Assembly: GCA_033283325.1 (NCBI GenBank)
Contig: JAWMQO010000002.1
Location: 248,001 to 312,000, forward strand
From: Mangrovimicrobium sp033283325
GTDB lineage: Bacteria > Pseudomonadota > Gammaproteobacteria > Pseudomonadales > Halieaceae
Direction: 5' to 3'
DNA: 64,000 bases
Part shown: positions 55,080 through 63,485 of the stretch, piece by piece
Layout of the letters: each line of letters opens with the position of its first letter
Numbering within the stretch: the first letter of the stretch is position 1
Program-made: the position numbers and the translations under genes
Notes under the pieces: generated by a model
What the model was told of the DNA's origin: nothing
The model's input: the letters and a program-made list of their open reading frames with translations, nothing else
The model's database searches: none

Positions 55080-56015
55080 ATGCATGTTGCGCAGCCCTCG
55101 GGCGGGGAAGTCACTCTCCTCGATCTGAACGACTCACGTTACCCGGCGCTCCTTCGCCACATTCCAGACCCGCCCAGAGAACTCTATATCCGCGGCGATC
55201 CCGCTCTGCTGCAACGGCCGATGCTGGCCATGGTCGGTGCCCGCAGGGCATCGGCGGCGGGCCTGCAGGCGGCGGCTTCCCTCGCCCGCAACCTGGGCGA
55301 ACTCGGCCTGGGTGTCTGCAGCGGCCTGGCTCTGGGTATCGACGCCGCGGCTCACAGGGCGGCGCTGGATTGCGGGGCCGTCACGGTGGCGGTGATGGGT
55401 ACCGGGATCGACGCCATCTACCCCCGGCGCAACCGCCAACTGGGTGAGCAGATTGCCGGGTCTGGGTGCCTGGTGACGGAATTTCCGCCAGGCGAGCCGC
55501 CCCGCCCCGGTCATTTTCCCAGGCGCAACCGGATTATCAGCGGCCTGTCCCTGGGGGTGATCGTGGTCGAAGCCGCTCTGCGCAGCGGTTCGCTGATTAC
55601 TGCGCGGATGGCCACGGAGCAGGGGCGCGAGGTCTTCGCCCTGCCCTGGTCGATAGCCCATGACGGAGGCTCGGGCTGCCTTCACCTGCTGCGAGATGGG
55701 GCTAAAATGGTACAGGGTGTCGAAGACGTGCTGGAAGAACTGGGCCCGCTGTATTCCTTGCTCAAGGCCAGTGCCCCCGCAGCACCAATCGCGACGGGCG
55801 GGCCTGAAGGGGCCGGTTCGCTCCTGTTGGGGCTGATCGGCGATACCGAGGTCGCCATCGACGAACTGGCCCGCCTGTCCGGCCTGCCGGTGGCGCAGTT
55901 GCTCGGCCAGTTGTCGGCCCTTGAACTGGCAGGTGCGGTGGCTCGGGGGCCCGCGGGTTATCACCGTCTGCCGGGTGGCGGGAACGGCTTGCCAAGTGGC
56001 CGGCGCTCTGGTTAA
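55080..56015 (+). CDS. dprA: DNA processing protein DprA, short form
   Basis: Binds incoming single-stranded DNA and loads RecA in natural transformation. 311 residues, against about 360-380 in pseudomonads. The Rossmann core is complete: LLDLNDSRYPALLRHIPDPP, MVGARRASAAG, SGLALGIDAAAHRAAL, VAVMGTGIDAIYPRRNRQ, HFPRRNRIISGLSLGVIVVE and the C-terminal winged helix (about 245-300). The usual N-terminal helix-hairpin-helix/SAM-like region of about 60-70 residues is missing; only 110 bases separate this gene from the LysM stop, so the domain is not encoded upstream. AAGGA precedes the ATG. purE follows, in another frame, after 55 nt. Confidence 0.92.
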   Translation: MHVAQPSGGEVTLLDLNDSRYPALLRHIPDPPRELYIRGDPALLQRPMLAMVGARRASAAGLQAAASLARNLGELGLGVCSGLALGIDAAAHRAALDCGAVTVAVMGTGIDAIYPRRNRQLGEQIAGSGCLVTEFPPGEPPRPGHFPRRNRIISGLSLGVIVVEAALRSGSLITARMATEQGREVFALPWSIAHDGGSGCLHLLRDGAKMVQGVEDVLEELGPLYSLLKASAPAAPIATGGPEGAGSLLLGLIGDTEVAIDELARLSGLPVAQLLGQLSALELAGAVARGPAGYHRLPGGGNGLPSGRRSG

Positions 56016-56070
56016 ATTTCGCGCCTTTTTCCGGGCTCACCCGCCCTTTGCAAACCAGTGGAGCAAATCG

Positions 56071-56574
56071 ATGAGCAAACCATTTGTCGCGATAGTCATG
56101 GGGTCGGACTCCGACCTGCCGGTAATGGAAGCCTGTTTCGCGGTCCTGCGTGATTTCGGTATCGACTTCGAGGCGCGTATTACTTCCGCCCACCGCACCC
56201 CCGAAGTGACCAAGGCGTTCATCAAGGACGCGGACAGCCGCGGCTGCGCGGTGTTCATCGCCGCCGCTGGCATGGCTGCACACCTCGCCGGTGCTGTCTC
56301 CGCCACCACGGTGAAGCCGGTGATCGGCGTGCCGATGAACAGCTCCCTGGATGGCCTGGACGCGCTGCTCTCCACCGTGCAAATGCCTGCCGGCATTCCC
56401 GTGGCATCTGTCGCGATCGGCAAGGCCGGCGCCAAGAACGCCGCCTACCTTGCAGTGCAGATACTGGCTACCGCTGATGCGGAACTGGCGGCCAAACTGC
56501 GTGACGAGCGTGCGGCCAATGCCGCGGCTATCGCCGAGAAAGACGCTGCCCTGCAGGCCTCCCTGCAGGCTTGA
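56071..56574 (+). CDS. purE: N5-carboxyaminoimidazole ribonucleotide mutase (PurE)
   Basis: Class I PurE of purine synthesis, converting N5-CAIR to CAIR. 167 residues from ATG 56071, GGAG 9 nt upstream; an in-frame reading from 55921 would overlap dprA. The phosphate-binding loop is VMGSDSDLPVMEA and the catalytic His region ITSAHRTPE, followed by AAGMAAHLAGAVSATT and GVPMNSSLDGLDALLSTVQM. Class I enzymes need PurK to supply N5-CAIR; purK is not next to it. The stop overlaps the tsaC start (TTGA). Confidence 0.95.
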   Translation: MSKPFVAIVMGSDSDLPVMEACFAVLRDFGIDFEARITSAHRTPEVTKAFIKDADSRGCAVFIAAAGMAAHLAGAVSATTVKPVIGVPMNSSLDGLDALLSTVQMPAGIPVASVAIGKAGAKNAAYLAVQILATADAELAAKLRDERAANAAAIAEKDAALQASLQA

Positions 56575-57143
56575 TCCCCGGCTACGCCATTTCGCGGCTG
56601 CGCCTTGCCGCCGCGCTGCAGGCCCTGTCCCGCGAGGGGGTGGTGGCCTGCCCGACGGAAGCGGTCTGGGGCCTGTCCTGCGACCCGGATTCCGAGGCGG
56701 CTGTGCGCCGCCTGCTCGGGCTCAAACGCCGCCCGGTGGAAAAAGGCCTTATTCTGGTGGCGGCCAGTGAAAGCCAGCTGGGCTTCCTGCTGCAGGATTT
56801 GCCCCGGGACCAGCGCGAGGCCCTCGCGGCCAGCTGGCCTGGACCGAATACCTGGCTGATCCCCCATCGCGGGCGGGTCCAGCCCTGGGTGCACGGCGCC
56901 TTTGATACGGTCGCCGTCCGCGTCAGTGACCACCCGGTTGTGCAGGCGCTGTGCGCTGCCTGGGGCGGGCCCCTGGTTTCCACCTCCGCCAATCCGGCGG
57001 GCGCCCAGCCCCCTCGCGAGGCCTTCCAGGTGCGGCGCTACTTTGGCGCGGCGCTGGATAGCATACTTCCCGGCGCCTGCGGCGGCGCCAATCGCCCCAG
57101 CACTATTCGTGATCTTGCCAGTGGCAACACTCTCCGCGCCTGA
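56571..57143 (+). CDS. tsaC: Threonylcarbamoyl-AMP synthase (TsaC/YrdC)
   Basis: Makes threonylcarbamoyl-AMP from Thr, bicarbonate and ATP, the first step of t6A37 in ANN-decoding tRNAs. 190 residues. Motifs: PTEAVWGLSCDPDSEAAVRR, KRRPVEKGLILVA, SWPGPNTWLIPH, VAVRVSDHPVVQ and STSANPAGAQPP. Starts with TTG at 56571, overlapping the purE stop by four bases. It lies in the dprA-tsaC-hemF-aroE cluster known from many gammaproteobacteria, with purE inserted between dprA and tsaC as in pseudomonads or their relatives (from memory). Confidence 0.95.
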   Translation: MIPGYAISRLRLAAALQALSREGVVACPTEAVWGLSCDPDSEAAVRRLLGLKRRPVEKGLILVAASESQLGFLLQDLPRDQREALAASWPGPNTWLIPHRGRVQPWVHGAFDTVAVRVSDHPVVQALCAAWGGPLVSTSANPAGAQPPREAFQVRRYFGAALDSILPGACGGANRPSTIRDLASGNTLRA

Positions 57144-57214
57144 TCGCTTTTTGCCTGTCGGTGCCCCCCCGGGGTGCGTATAATGCACCCGCGTCTGCAG
57201 TAAGGAAGTATCCC

Positions 57215-58132
57215 ATGCAATTCGAACAGGTCAGGTCCTACCTGCTTTCCCTCCAGGACAGTATCTGCTCGGCCCTCGCCGAGGAGGACGGCGAACGTGA
57301 CTTCATCACCGACGAGTGGCAGCGCGTGGAAGGCGGCGGCGGCCGCAGCCGGGTGCTGAGCGAAGGCGCGCTGTTTGAAAAGGCGGGAGTCAATTTCTCC
57401 CATGTCCGCGGCGCCAGCCTGCCGCCCTCTGCCAGCGCCTCGCGGCCCGAACTCGCCGGACGCAGTTTTCAGGCCATGGGCGTTTCCCTGGTAATCCACC
57501 CTCGCAACCCCTACGTGCCGACCTCCCACGCCAATGTGCGCATGTTCGTGGCGGAGCGCGAGGGCGCCGAACCGGTGTGGTGGTTCGGTGGTGGTTACGA
57601 CCTGACGCCCTACTACGGCAACCGGGACGACTGTATCGAGTGGCACCGCACCGCAGAGCGGGCCTGCAAGCCATTCGGGGATGATGTGTACCCACGTTTC
57701 AAGAAATGGTGTGACGAGTATTTCTATCTGAAACACCGCGCCGAGCCGCGCGGGGTCGGCGGCCTGTTCTTCGACGATCTCAACGACTGGGACTTCGAGA
57801 CCAGCTTCGCCTTCATGCGTTCGGTCGGGGATTCCTATATCGAGGCCTACCGGCCGATCGTCGCCCGCCGCAAGGAGATGGCCTGGGGTGAGCGCGAGCG
57901 GCAGTTCCAGCTCTATCGCCGGGGGCGCTACGCGGAATTCAACCTGGTCTATGATCGCGGCACCCTCTTCGGCCTGCAATCGGACGGTCGTACAGAGGCG
58001 ATCCTGATGTCCCTGCCGCCCCTGGTGCGCTGGGAGTACGATTACCACCCGGAGCCCGGCACGCCTGAGGCAGAGCTGACGGACTACTATCTGCAGGACC
58101 GCGACTGGCTGTTGGAGGCCGCCGATGACTGA
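57215..58132 (+). CDS. hemF: Oxygen-dependent coproporphyrinogen III oxidase
   Basis: Aerobic haem biosynthesis: two oxidative decarboxylations of coproporphyrinogen III to protoporphyrinogen IX. 305 residues from ATG 57215 (MQFEQVRSYLLSLQDSIC), AAGGAAG upstream. Family signatures: FEKAGVNFSHVRGASLP, NPYVPTSHANVRMFVAE, WWFGGGYDLTPYYG, HRAEPRGVGGLFFDDLND and EFNLVYDRGTLFGLQSDGRT. Overlaps aroE by 8 bases. Supplies haem precursors for the oxidase encoded further right. Confidence 0.97.
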   Translation: MQFEQVRSYLLSLQDSICSALAEEDGERDFITDEWQRVEGGGGRSRVLSEGALFEKAGVNFSHVRGASLPPSASASRPELAGRSFQAMGVSLVIHPRNPYVPTSHANVRMFVAEREGAEPVWWFGGGYDLTPYYGNRDDCIEWHRTAERACKPFGDDVYPRFKKWCDEYFYLKHRAEPRGVGGLFFDDLNDWDFETSFAFMRSVGDSYIEAYRPIVARRKEMAWGERERQFQLYRRGRYAEFNLVYDRGTLFGLQSDGRTEAILMSLPPLVRWEYDYHPEPGTPEAELTDYYLQDRDWLLEAADD

Positions 58133-58961
58133 TCGCGACAAGTACGCTGTATTCGGCAACCCGGTTAAACACAGCAAGTCACCCGCGATACACGCAGCTT
58201 TCGCCACCCAGTCCAACCAGAACCTGCTGTACCGTGCGGTGCGGGTCGAAATCGGGGACTTCGAGCGCGCGATGCGCCAGTTCTTCGCAGGTGGCGGCGC
58301 CGGACTCAACATCACCCTGCCCTTCAAGGAGGAGGCCTTCCGCCTGGCCGATCGCCTCAGCCAGCGCGCGCAGCGTGCGGGTGCGGTCAACACCCTGACA
58401 ATGGCGGAAGACGGTCTGCTCGATGGCGACAATACCGATGGTATCGGCTTGGTTCGCGACATGATCGCCAACCTGGGCTGGGTCATCCAGGGCCAGCGGA
58501 TACTGATCATCGGTGCCGGTGGAGCGGCCCGCGGCGTGCTCGAACCGCTGCTGCGGGAAAAACCCCGCTCTGTGCACCTGGCAAACCGTACCGCCGCCCG
58601 GGCCGAAGTCCTGGCGGAGGAGTTCGGCGATCTGGGCCCGGTGTCGGGAGGCAGCATGGAGAGCGTCGAGGGCTACCAGTACGACCTGCTGATCAATGCC
58701 AGCAGCGCCGGCCTGGAGGGTGAAATGCCTTCCCTTCCCAGCTCCGTGTTGACCGAGCGCAGCTGCTGCTATGACATGATTTACGGTGCCCAACCTACGC
58801 CTTTCATGCGTTGGGCCGCCCATCACGCCGCCTGGGCGGTGGCGGATGGCCTGGGTATGCTGGTGGAACAGGCGGCACAGTCTTTCTACCTGTGGCGCCA
58901 TGTGCGCCCGGCGACCCAGCCGGTGATCAGCGCCATTCGCGAGGCCATGGAAGCCGCATGA
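58125..58961 (+). CDS. aroE: Shikimate 5-dehydrogenase
   Basis: NADPH-dependent reduction of 3-dehydroshikimate in aromatic amino-acid synthesis. 278 residues. Substrate-binding GNPVKHSKSPAIHAAFATQ, catalytic Lys in LNITLPFKEEAF, GAVNTL, DNTDGIGLVRDM and the nucleotide fold ILIIGAGGAARGVLEPLL with the NADPH-specifying NRT motif in VHLANRTAARAEVL. Last of the plus-strand run; converges on the carbonic-anhydrase-like gene 10 nt away. Confidence 0.96.
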   Translation: MTDRDKYAVFGNPVKHSKSPAIHAAFATQSNQNLLYRAVRVEIGDFERAMRQFFAGGGAGLNITLPFKEEAFRLADRLSQRAQRAGAVNTLTMAEDGLLDGDNTDGIGLVRDMIANLGWVIQGQRILIIGAGGAARGVLEPLLREKPRSVHLANRTAARAEVLAEEFGDLGPVSGGSMESVEGYQYDLLINASSAGLEGEMPSLPSSVLTERSCCYDMIYGAQPTPFMRWAAHHAAWAVADGLGMLVEQAAQSFYLWRHVRPATQPVISAIREAMEAA

Positions 58962-58971
58962 CGGCGAGGCC

Positions 58972-59538
58972 CTAGATTGTTCCCTCCAGCTCTGCCAGGT
59001 GCTGGTTTTTCAGGCGAACGTAGTTATTGGCGCTGTAGCGGAAGTAATCCCTTTCCTTCTGGCTGAGCGGGCGGACTTCCCTGGCCGGGCTGCCGGCATA
59101 GAGGTAGCCGCTGCGCAGGGTCTTGCCGGGGGTGACCAGCGCGCCGGCAGCGATCACCACTTCGTCTTCCACCACGGCGCCGTCCATCACGGTGGCGCCC
59201 ATGCCCACCAGCACCCGGTCGCCAATCCGGCAGCCGTGCAGGACCGCCGCGTGGCCGATGGTGACGTCGGCGCCTATTTCCAGCGGATAGCCGTCCGGAT
59301 TGTAGGGTCCCGCGTGGGTGATATGCAGTACGCAGCCATCCTGTACGGAACTGCGCGCGCCGACCCGGATCCAGTGCATGTCACCGCGAATGGAAACCTG
59401 CGGCCACACCGACACATCATCGGCGAGCTTGACCTCGCCCTGCACCACCGCGCTGGGATCGATGAAAACTCCATCGCCGAGGACCGGTGTCTTGCCCTGG
59501 AAACTGCGCAGGCTCGTGGGTGTGTAGTGCTTGGGCAT
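58972..59538 (-). CDS. Gamma-class carbonic anhydrase-like protein (YrdA family)
   Basis: 188 residues from ATG 59538 (MPKHYTPTSLRSFQGKTPVL); a longer reading to 59622 adds a stretch not seen in the family. A left-handed beta helix of hexapeptide repeats with the three His ligands typical of the fold, in DGCVLHITHAG and VTIGHAAVLHGCRIG, plus GMGATVMDGAVVEDEV. Many YrdA/PaaY-like proteins bind zinc but their activity is often unproven, so the function stays tentative. The locus aroE-yrdA is common in gammaproteobacteria. Confidence 0.88.
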   Translation of the reverse strand: MPKHYTPTSLRSFQGKTPVLGDGVFIDPSAVVQGEVKLADDVSVWPQVSIRGDMHWIRVGARSSVQDGCVLHITHAGPYNPDGYPLEIGADVTIGHAAVLHGCRIGDRVLVGMGATVMDGAVVEDEVVIAAGALVTPGKTLRSGYLYAGSPAREVRPLSQKERDYFRYSANNYVRLKNQHLAELEGTI

Positions 59539-59609
59539 ACGGTTCACCGCTGCTTGTGGGGGCTGATACAATAGCGCCTGCGCAGCTGACTGAAAACCCA
59601 GGAGAACCC

Positions 59610-59885
59610 ATGCCCACCCCACCCCAACGTCGCAGATTTATCGCCGGAGCCGTGTGCCCGCGGTGCGGGGCGATGGACAAGCTCGTGGTGGATATGGACA
59701 CCCAGCGCCGCGAGTGCGTGGCCTGTGATTTCAGCGAGGAACGGCCGGTGGATGCTCCCGCGCGGGAAGTGCCCACCGCCCCCCGTGAAGTGCCCACCCG
59801 GGTTACCCGGGGCGTGGCCCGCCGTCTCGATACCCCGGCTGAAGCGGTAACACTGATCGATCCGGGGAAGAAAAGCGGGGCCTAG
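59610..59885 (+). CDS. YheV-like putative zinc-ribbon protein
   Basis: 91 residues from ATG 59610 (AGGAG upstream). The N-terminal part RRFIAGAVCPRCGAMDKLVV with a second Cys pair in RECVACDFSEERP forms a CxxC...CxxC zinc ribbon, the pattern of the YheV family (uncharacterised). The C-terminal tail is Pro/Arg/Val-rich. It diverges from the carbonic-anhydrase-like gene and its end overlaps the end of the convergent next gene by 4 bases. Confidence 0.85.
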   Translation: MPTPPQRRRFIAGAVCPRCGAMDKLVVDMDTQRRECVACDFSEERPVDAPAREVPTAPREVPTRVTRGVARRLDTPAEAVTLIDPGKKSGA

Positions 59886-60622
59886 CGGCCCTCGAGGCGC
59901 AATTTCACCACCGGGCGCCCGTTCCTGAAGCTGTGGCTCGAGATAGGTATCACCTCCCCCACCACGACCCCGGGAAGCATCCTCACCTTGTCCCAGACAT
60001 GTTCCCGCTCGAGCAGGCCGGCCGCCGTGTACTGGACGCGCTGCTCCAGGCGGGTGGCGAACTCATCACCCAGCAGGTAGTGGACGATCAGGTTCGCCTC
60101 GGTCATGTCGACCGGCAGCAGCGGACGCTGCAGGTGGCGTATGTGGTGATCGTTGACCTCCTCGATCACCCGGTGGGCGAGGAAGGCCTCGTCCAGCAGC
60201 GCCTCCAGGCCACCGTCTGCGGGCAGTTCGTCCGGGGGGTTGAGAAAGTAGTCCTCGGCCATCTTCAGGAACGGTTCAGCGTAGTCGTAAAAGCCATAGC
60301 GTTTGCTGACAGCACTCACGAGAGAGAGACTGCCCGGGACGCTCTCGGCGTAATCGACGACGAAATCCATCAGTGCGTCGACCGGTTGGTCTTCCTGCAG
60401 CAGCAGCTTGGCTTTCAGCTCGGCGAGGTCATGCTCCAGCCTGCGACGAAACCTGCCAGTGCGCGCCTCGTGGCTTATCGCCGCGTTGATGGATTCCCTG
60501 ATTCCGGGTTTGGCCATGCTTGGGTACCAGCCGGTCACGGGTAAGGAGAACTCTAATACCTGCAGGTAGAGCCGGGGGATTGGCTTCACCAGTCGCCCCG
60601 CCGAAGCGAGTTCGCCTCTCAT
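59882..60622 (-). CDS. Conserved hypothetical protein, function unknown
   Basis: 246 residues, no signal peptide and no membrane helix, mostly helical and rich in Glu and Leu. I recognise no domain. Visible segments: MRGELASAGRLVKPIPRLYL at the start, a central acidic helical part (AEDYFLNPPDELPADGG, EALLDEAFLAHRVIEEVNDH) and a basic end (FRNGRPVVKLRLEGR). The ATG at 60622 follows AAGAAG closely, so a start a few codons later is possible. The reading frame's codon use is like its neighbours. Its end overlaps the YheV-like gene's end. Confidence 0.72.
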   Translation of the reverse strand: MRGELASAGRLVKPIPRLYLQVLEFSLPVTGWYPSMAKPGIRESINAAISHEARTGRFRRRLEHDLAELKAKLLLQEDQPVDALMDFVVDYAESVPGSLSLVSAVSKRYGFYDYAEPFLKMAEDYFLNPPDELPADGGLEALLDEAFLAHRVIEEVNDHHIRHLQRPLLPVDMTEANLIVHYLLGDEFATRLEQRVQYTAAGLLEREHVWDKVRMLPGVVVGEVIPISSHSFRNGRPVVKLRLEGR

Positions 60623-60661
60623 CTTCTTGCAGGCCCAGACATGAAGTTAGTACATATTTGC

Positions 60662-62002
60662 TCAATTTCTAGTCAAATCACGTCCAAGCCAGAGCCCCTC
60701 CCGACTGAGCAGGCGGAAGCGCAGGTAAAGCGAGATTCCGCGGGAGAGATTAAACGCGCAAAAAGCCAGCCAGAGCCCGTGATTTCCCCAGGCCAGGGTC
60801 AGGTACCAGAGGGGGATGTAGACGCAAACCAGGCTGAAAAGCACCGTGACCATCATGTGGCGGGTTTCGCTGGCGCCGATGAATACCCCGTCCAGAAGAT
60901 AGGCGGGAGCAGCCAGGAGAGGCATTGCCATCAGCCAGGGATAGTAGTTCGCGAGCAGCCCGCGCACGGCTTCCAGGTCGGTGAGAGAGAATACCAGCAA
61001 GGGCTTGAGAGCCAGCAGGCCGGCGCTGAGGACGAAGGCGCAGGCGGCGGACCAGAGTGCGCAGCGTCTCACCGCGCGGTAAAACCCCTGCAGGTCGCGG
61101 CGGCCGAGTTCGTGGCCGGAGAGCCCTTCGGCTGCGTAGGCAAAGCCATCCAGACCGTAGGCCGCCATCATCAGCAGGTGCAGCAGGAGGGTATTGGCGG
61201 CCACCACCTCGCTGCCCAGGTTTTCGCTCTGGGCGGTAAAAAAGGCGAATCCGAACAAGAGGCAGACGGTGCGGACGAAGAGGTGCCGGTTACTCCGCAG
61301 CAGCTCCGAGTAGGCCTCCAGGTTCGCAAGTTCCTTCAGAATCCCGCTGTGCGGATAGGTCCGAAGCTGCCACAGGACGCAGGCGATAGCGACACCACCA
61401 CCGAGGTATTCAGCCGCCACGGTGGCGAGGGCAGCGCCATCGCTGCGCATGTCCAGACCGACGATCAGCAGGAAGTCCAGCGCGATATTCGCGATATTGG
61501 TGAGGATGACGATCAGCATCGGCCAGCGGGTGTTCTGGCGGCCAATGAACCAGCCAACGACGGTGTAGGTGAGCAGTACCGCCGGGGCGCTGTAGATGCG
61601 GATGCGCGCGTAGGATTCGGCCAGTGGATAGAGTTCGCTGGAGGGCCCCATGAGCAGGAGCCCGAAGTCGATGAGCAGGGGGTGTGCGAGGACCACCAGG
61701 GCGGCGATGACAAGGGCCAGAATCGCGGAGCGCAGCAGGATCAGCACCGATGCCCTCTGGTCCCCCGCACCCTCGGCGCGGGCTACCAGCCCGGTGGTTC
61801 CCATACGCAAAAAGCTGAAACCCCAGTAGAGAAAGCTGAGCAGGGCTGAGCCAATCGCGACGGCGGCCAGGTAGCGGCTGCTGCCGAGGTGACCGAGGAT
61901 TGCCGAGTCGACCAGACCGAGTAGCGGAATGGAAACATTGGAGAGGATGGCGGGCCAGGCGATGCCCCATATTTTGCGGTCCAGCCGTCGCTCAGGTTGC
62001 AT
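60662..62002 (-). CDS. MATE-family efflux transporter, DinF-like
   Basis: 446 residues with twelve hydrophobic helices in two similar halves, the multidrug and toxic compound extrusion fold. The N-terminus KIWGIAWPAILSNVSIPLLG continues with LVDSAILGHLGSSRYLAAVA, and AEGAGDQRASVLILLRSAIL follows; the second half has AYGLDGFAYAAEGLSGHELG. The DGFAYAAE segment points to the DinF branch. The coupling ion (H+ or Na+) and substrate are unknown. It diverges from the cox operon. Confidence 0.92.
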   Translation of the reverse strand: MQPERRLDRKIWGIAWPAILSNVSIPLLGLVDSAILGHLGSSRYLAAVAIGSALLSFLYWGFSFLRMGTTGLVARAEGAGDQRASVLILLRSAILALVIAALVVLAHPLLIDFGLLLMGPSSELYPLAESYARIRIYSAPAVLLTYTVVGWFIGRQNTRWPMLIVILTNIANIALDFLLIVGLDMRSDGAALATVAAEYLGGGVAIACVLWQLRTYPHSGILKELANLEAYSELLRSNRHLFVRTVCLLFGFAFFTAQSENLGSEVVAANTLLLHLLMMAAYGLDGFAYAAEGLSGHELGRRDLQGFYRAVRRCALWSAACAFVLSAGLLALKPLLVFSLTDLEAVRGLLANYYPWLMAMPLLAAPAYLLDGVFIGASETRHMMVTVLFSLVCVYIPLWYLTLAWGNHGLWLAFCAFNLSRGISLYLRFRLLSREGLWLGRDLTRN

Positions 62003-62324
62003 ATAATGAGATTAGCCCGTTTTTTCTGGTGGCGTGGATCGCACTGTACCCGGGTTTTGCCCGGGTAAAGACCATGCAAATGTTTGGGAATTGACGGTGA
62101 CTGCGGTTATACTTCCGGCGTTTTGCCGCTGCGACTAATTGTCGCACCAACGGCATCACAGAGTCAGCTGGTAATCCATGCCCTGTCTTTCACTCCGGTC
62201 ACGAGACTTTCTCGCGCCGGGTTATTGGCACTGGGCAGGACCCGGGCGCCTGCTGAAAAGTACGCCCTCCAGTCCAGTTGTCGGGGAATACAATCAAAAT
62301 TCTAGAAAATGGAGAACACGGGAA
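62003..62324. other. Divergent MATE-coxB intergenic region
   Basis: 322 bases without a gene; an open frame from 62178 is just the upstream extension of coxB. Contains the predicted cox promoter (62084-62113) and, before it, a perfect 8-bp hairpin TACCCGGG / CCCGGGTA (62047-62067, 5-nt loop) with no T-run. The roughly 210-nt leader before coxB shows nothing else I can name. Confidence 0.6.
62084..62113 (+). promoter_or_regulatory. Possible sigma70 promoter upstream of coxB
   Basis: -35 TTGGGA (62084-62089), 18-base spacer, -10 TATACT (62108-62113, 5 of 6). It would give a leader of about 205 nt. Confidence 0.45.
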
Positions 62325-63470
62325 ATGTGTCTTGAAGCGAAGCGGCTCCTGAAGCTCGCGCTTGGTCCTGTGCTGCTGCTTTGGGGTGCCGTCGCCCTGG
62401 GATACGGCGGTGAGGTGAACCAGGTGAACATGGCGCCGGGTGTAACTGAAGTCGGCAAGAAGATCTATGATCTGCACATGATCATCCTCGGCATCTGTAC
62501 GGTGATCGGTATTGGGGTATTCGGGGTGATGTTCTACTCCATGTACGCCCACCGGAAATCGAAGGGGGCGGTGCCGGCGACCTTCCACGAAAACACCAAG
62601 ATCGAAATCATCTGGACGGTCATTCCCTTCTTCATCCTGGTGGGTATGGCATGGCCCGCCACATCCACCCTGCTGGCCATCTACGATAACGAGGACGCCG
62701 ACCTGGACGTGCTGGTTACCGGCTACCAGTGGAAGTGGAAATACGAATACCTGAACGAGGACGGCGAGAACGTCACCTTCTTCAGCAACCTGCGCACTCC
62801 GCAGAGCGAAATCCGCAACAGCGAACCCAAGGGCGAGCACTACCTGCTGGAAGTTGACGAGCCCCTGGTGCTCCCCGCTGGCAAAAAAGTGCGCTTCCTG
62901 GTCACCGCCAACGACGTAATTCACTCCTGGTGGGTTCCCGAGTTGGCCGTCAAGAAAGATGCCATCCCCGGCTTCATCAACGAAGCCTGGACCCGCACCA
63001 CCGAGGAAGGTGTGTACCGCGGCCAGTGCGCCGAGCTGTGTGGCAAGGACCACGGGTTCATGCCCATCGTCGTGGACGTGGTCAATGAATCTGAGTTCAA
63101 CGACTGGATGGCCAGCAAGCAGGTCGAGGCCGCCGAGATCAAGAAGCTGATGGCCCAGACCTTCACCATGGACGAGCTGATGGAGCGCGGCAAGGCGGTC
63201 TACGAGCGCAACTGCCTGGCCTGCCACGGCGCTGCCGGTGAAGGCGGCGTGGGCAAGCCGATTGCCGGCAGCCCGATCGCGACAGGCGAACTTTCGCAGC
63301 ACCTGGACATTTCCATCAACGGCGTGCCGGGGACTGCGATGCAGGCCTTCGGCGGCCAGCTTAACGACGTCGATATGGCTGCGGTGGTGACCTACCAGCG
63401 CAACGCATTCGGCAATAACATGGGCGACATGGTTCAGCCCATTGACGTTTTCAACCACAAGAAAGGCTGA
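62325..63470 (+). CDS. coxB: Cytochrome c oxidase subunit II with fused cytochrome c domain
   Basis: CuA-bearing subunit of a caa3-type oxidase, accepting electrons from cytochrome c. 381 residues from ATG 62325 (GGAGAACACGGGAA upstream). A signal-like first helix (residues about 8-27), then two membrane helices (LHMIILGICTVIGIGVFGVM and IIWTVIPFFILVGMAWPATS). CuA ligands: H200 (HSWWVPELAVK), C235 and C239 with E237 (GQCAELCGKDHGFM), H243, and the Met after GF. A C-terminal cytochrome c domain has C297-L-A-C300-H301 and a later axial-Met candidate in GTAMQAFGGQL. First cox gene; coxA begins 15 nt later. Confidence 0.97.
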   Translation: MCLEAKRLLKLALGPVLLLWGAVALGYGGEVNQVNMAPGVTEVGKKIYDLHMIILGICTVIGIGVFGVMFYSMYAHRKSKGAVPATFHENTKIEIIWTVIPFFILVGMAWPATSTLLAIYDNEDADLDVLVTGYQWKWKYEYLNEDGENVTFFSNLRTPQSEIRNSEPKGEHYLLEVDEPLVLPAGKKVRFLVTANDVIHSWWVPELAVKKDAIPGFINEAWTRTTEEGVYRGQCAELCGKDHGFMPIVVDVVNESEFNDWMASKQVEAAEIKKLMAQTFTMDELMERGKAVYERNCLACHGAAGEGGVGKPIAGSPIATGELSQHLDISINGVPGTAMQAFGGQLNDVDMAAVVTYQRNAFGNNMGDMVQPIDVFNHKKG

Positions 63471-63485
63471 TCGGAGGACTTAACG

